Position numbers and translations under genes: made by a program. DNA of 5,533 nucleotides, from assembly GCA_031268115.1 (NCBI GenBank), contig JAIRXV010000015.1:1-5533 (forward strand), in the 5' to 3' direction. The DNA comes from Bifidobacteriaceae bacterium (GTDB lineage: Bacteria > Actinomycetota > Actinomycetes > Actinomycetales > WQXJ01). This document shows positions 5,014-5,533 of the stretch, piece by piece (position 1 is the first letter of the stretch; each line of letters opens with the position of its first letter). Under the pieces are notes generated by a model that worked only from the letters and a program-made list of their open reading frames with translations, ran no database searches and was not told the origin of the DNA.

Positions 5014-5422
5014 GACCTCACTGGGCGCAGTGCTCAGTGTAGTCCGAATAAACCGTCTGATAGGCGTTGCGGAACTCGGTGGCCTCCTCGTCGGTTGCCG
5101 CTTCCTCGCCGTTTGCTTCGCGAATCATCGCGTCCATGCCAGAAATGATGACGCGCCACTCGTAGGCCAGCTCGTCGGGGGCGAGGCCGGCGAGACGCTC
5201 GTAGGTCTCGCCGGCCCGGTCGTATGCCTCGGCGTCCCCGTCACCCATTGCCTCAACGTCGATCATCTCGGCCGACGTGTTCATCGCCTCGCAATAGGCG
5301 GCCTGATCGAAAGCCTTCCCGTCTTCATCGATGTTGACTTGCTGCGCACACGAGACCGCGGCGAACGCGGCCGCAAAGGTGAGCGCCGAATAGGCCACGA
5401 CACGCTGCCACGACCTCACTGG
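5014..5422 (-). repeat. 11-bp repeat spanning two successive stop codons
   Basis: GACCTCACTGG (+ strand) occurs at 5014-5024 and at 5412-5422. On the minus strand each copy reads CCAGTGAGGTC and contains the final Gln codon and TGA stop of one of the two small genes. The copies therefore bracket the complete lipoprotein gene, as would be left by a tandem duplication or allow its loss by recombination. Confidence 0.6.
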
Positions 5423-5425
5423 CAC
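5018..5425 (-). CDS. Small probable lipoprotein with two conserved-looking cysteines
   Basis: The 135-aa product is of unknown function. Residues 1-25 look like a signal peptide (Arg4, Arg8, hydrophobic YSALTFAAAFAAVS) followed by Cys26. The lipobox AVSC is imperfect, with Ala where Leu is usual, so lipidation is probable rather than certain. The rest is acidic and helical, with Cys45 (in AAYCEAM) and Cys133 (in EHCAQ at the very end), spaced to form a disulfide that ties the first and last helices. Small secreted proteins with this 'YC...(about 85 aa)...C' layout are common in actinobacteria and mostly unnamed. The GTG at 5423-5425 has AAAGGG 7 nt upstream. A second GTG at 5417-5419 would instead give a GTGA 4-base overlap with the preceding gene and a product shorter by two residues. 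It follows that upstream gene directly, and purU begins 88 nt downstream on the same strand. Confidence 0.75.
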   Translation of the reverse strand: MPVRSWQRVVAYSALTFAAAFAAVSCAQQVNIDEDGKAFDQAAYCEAMNTSAEMIDVEAMGDGDAEAYDRAGETYERLAGLAPDELAYEWRVIISGMDAMIREANGEEAATDEEATEFRNAYQTVYSDYTEHCAQ

Positions 5426-5533
5426 AAGGTCGCCCTTTGGACGAACAGGTCGGCCATCCCCTCGCTGTACGCCTCCATTGAATCCATTGGATTGTTCTCA
5501 TCGGCGCTGAGCGGATTGCTGGCCAAGGCGATA
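5416..5533 (-). CDS. C-terminal fragment of an unidentified small protein
   Basis: This is the last 38 codons plus TGA (5416-5418) of a gene entering from beyond the right edge; the frame is set from base 5532. The visible end includes ENNPMDSMEAYSEG and finishes RATLCQ. Coding is supported by the frame staying open to the edge, by the overlap (10 bp, or 4 bp with the alternative GTG) with the downstream lipoprotein gene, and by a similar ending: both proteins close with a cysteine near the last residue and a final Gln. It may be a related secreted two-cysteine protein, but 38 residues are too few to assign a family. Confidence 0.55.
   Translation of the reverse strand, partial: IALASNPLSADENNPMDSMEAYSEGMADLFVQRATLCQ

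Noticed and set aside
4985..5017. Possible terminator between the small lipoprotein gene and purU (minus strand CCC-ATCTCT-GGG)
   Set aside because: Only three base pairs form and no U-tract follows, so it is too weak to call.

Overview
The window is GC-rich, densely coded bacterial DNA, most likely from an actinomycete (Actinomycetota). The grounds are the G/C-ending codons, an actinobacterial-style lipoprotein with an acidic Thr/Ser linker, GTG starts, a sugar importer operon without its own ATPase next to a ROK regulator, and tiny two-cysteine lipoproteins. No genus can be named from the sequence alone.

Layout. Positions 1-306 (+) hold the C-terminal end of a ROK-family protein, probably a sugar-responsive repressor. 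A 353-nt gene-free leader follows (307-659), with several short repeats and a hairpin, ending in a clear ribosome binding site. Next comes a three-gene CUT1-type sugar ABC importer operon on the + strand: a substrate-binding lipoprotein (660-2030), a MalF-like permease (2154-3053) and a MalG-like permease (3053-3967). The binding protein resembles the glucose/mannose-binding proteins of Pseudomonas (GtsA type) and Thermus, and the residues recalled as ligand contacts in that family appear conserved, so glucose is the best substrate guess. The 123-nt gap between binding protein and permeases carries two consecutive hairpins, one with a perfect 17-bp stem. This is the layout expected for making more binding protein than permease. 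No ATPase gene is present, so a shared MsiK/UgpC-type ATPase encoded elsewhere is presumably used.

The importer converges on purU (4075-4929, -), formyltetrahydrofolate deformylase, with hairpins in the 107-nt gap and over the purU stop codon. Upstream of purU on the minus strand are two small overlapping genes. One is a complete 135-aa probable lipoprotein with two further cysteines (5018-5425). The other is the 3' end of a gene running off the window (5416-5533) whose product also ends in Cys-Gln. An identical 11-bp sequence spans both of their stop codons. purU has no recognisable Shine-Dalgarno sequence but has a -10-like hexamer 8 nt before its ATG, and an imperfect duplicated element sits in its leader.

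Overall this is a conventional sugar-uptake and one-carbon locus. I found no evidence of a wholly new system. The points worth a second look are regulatory: the intercistronic double hairpin, the repeat-bearing leader, the possibly leaderless purU promoter with its duplicated element, and the possible tandem origin of the small lipoprotein genes.
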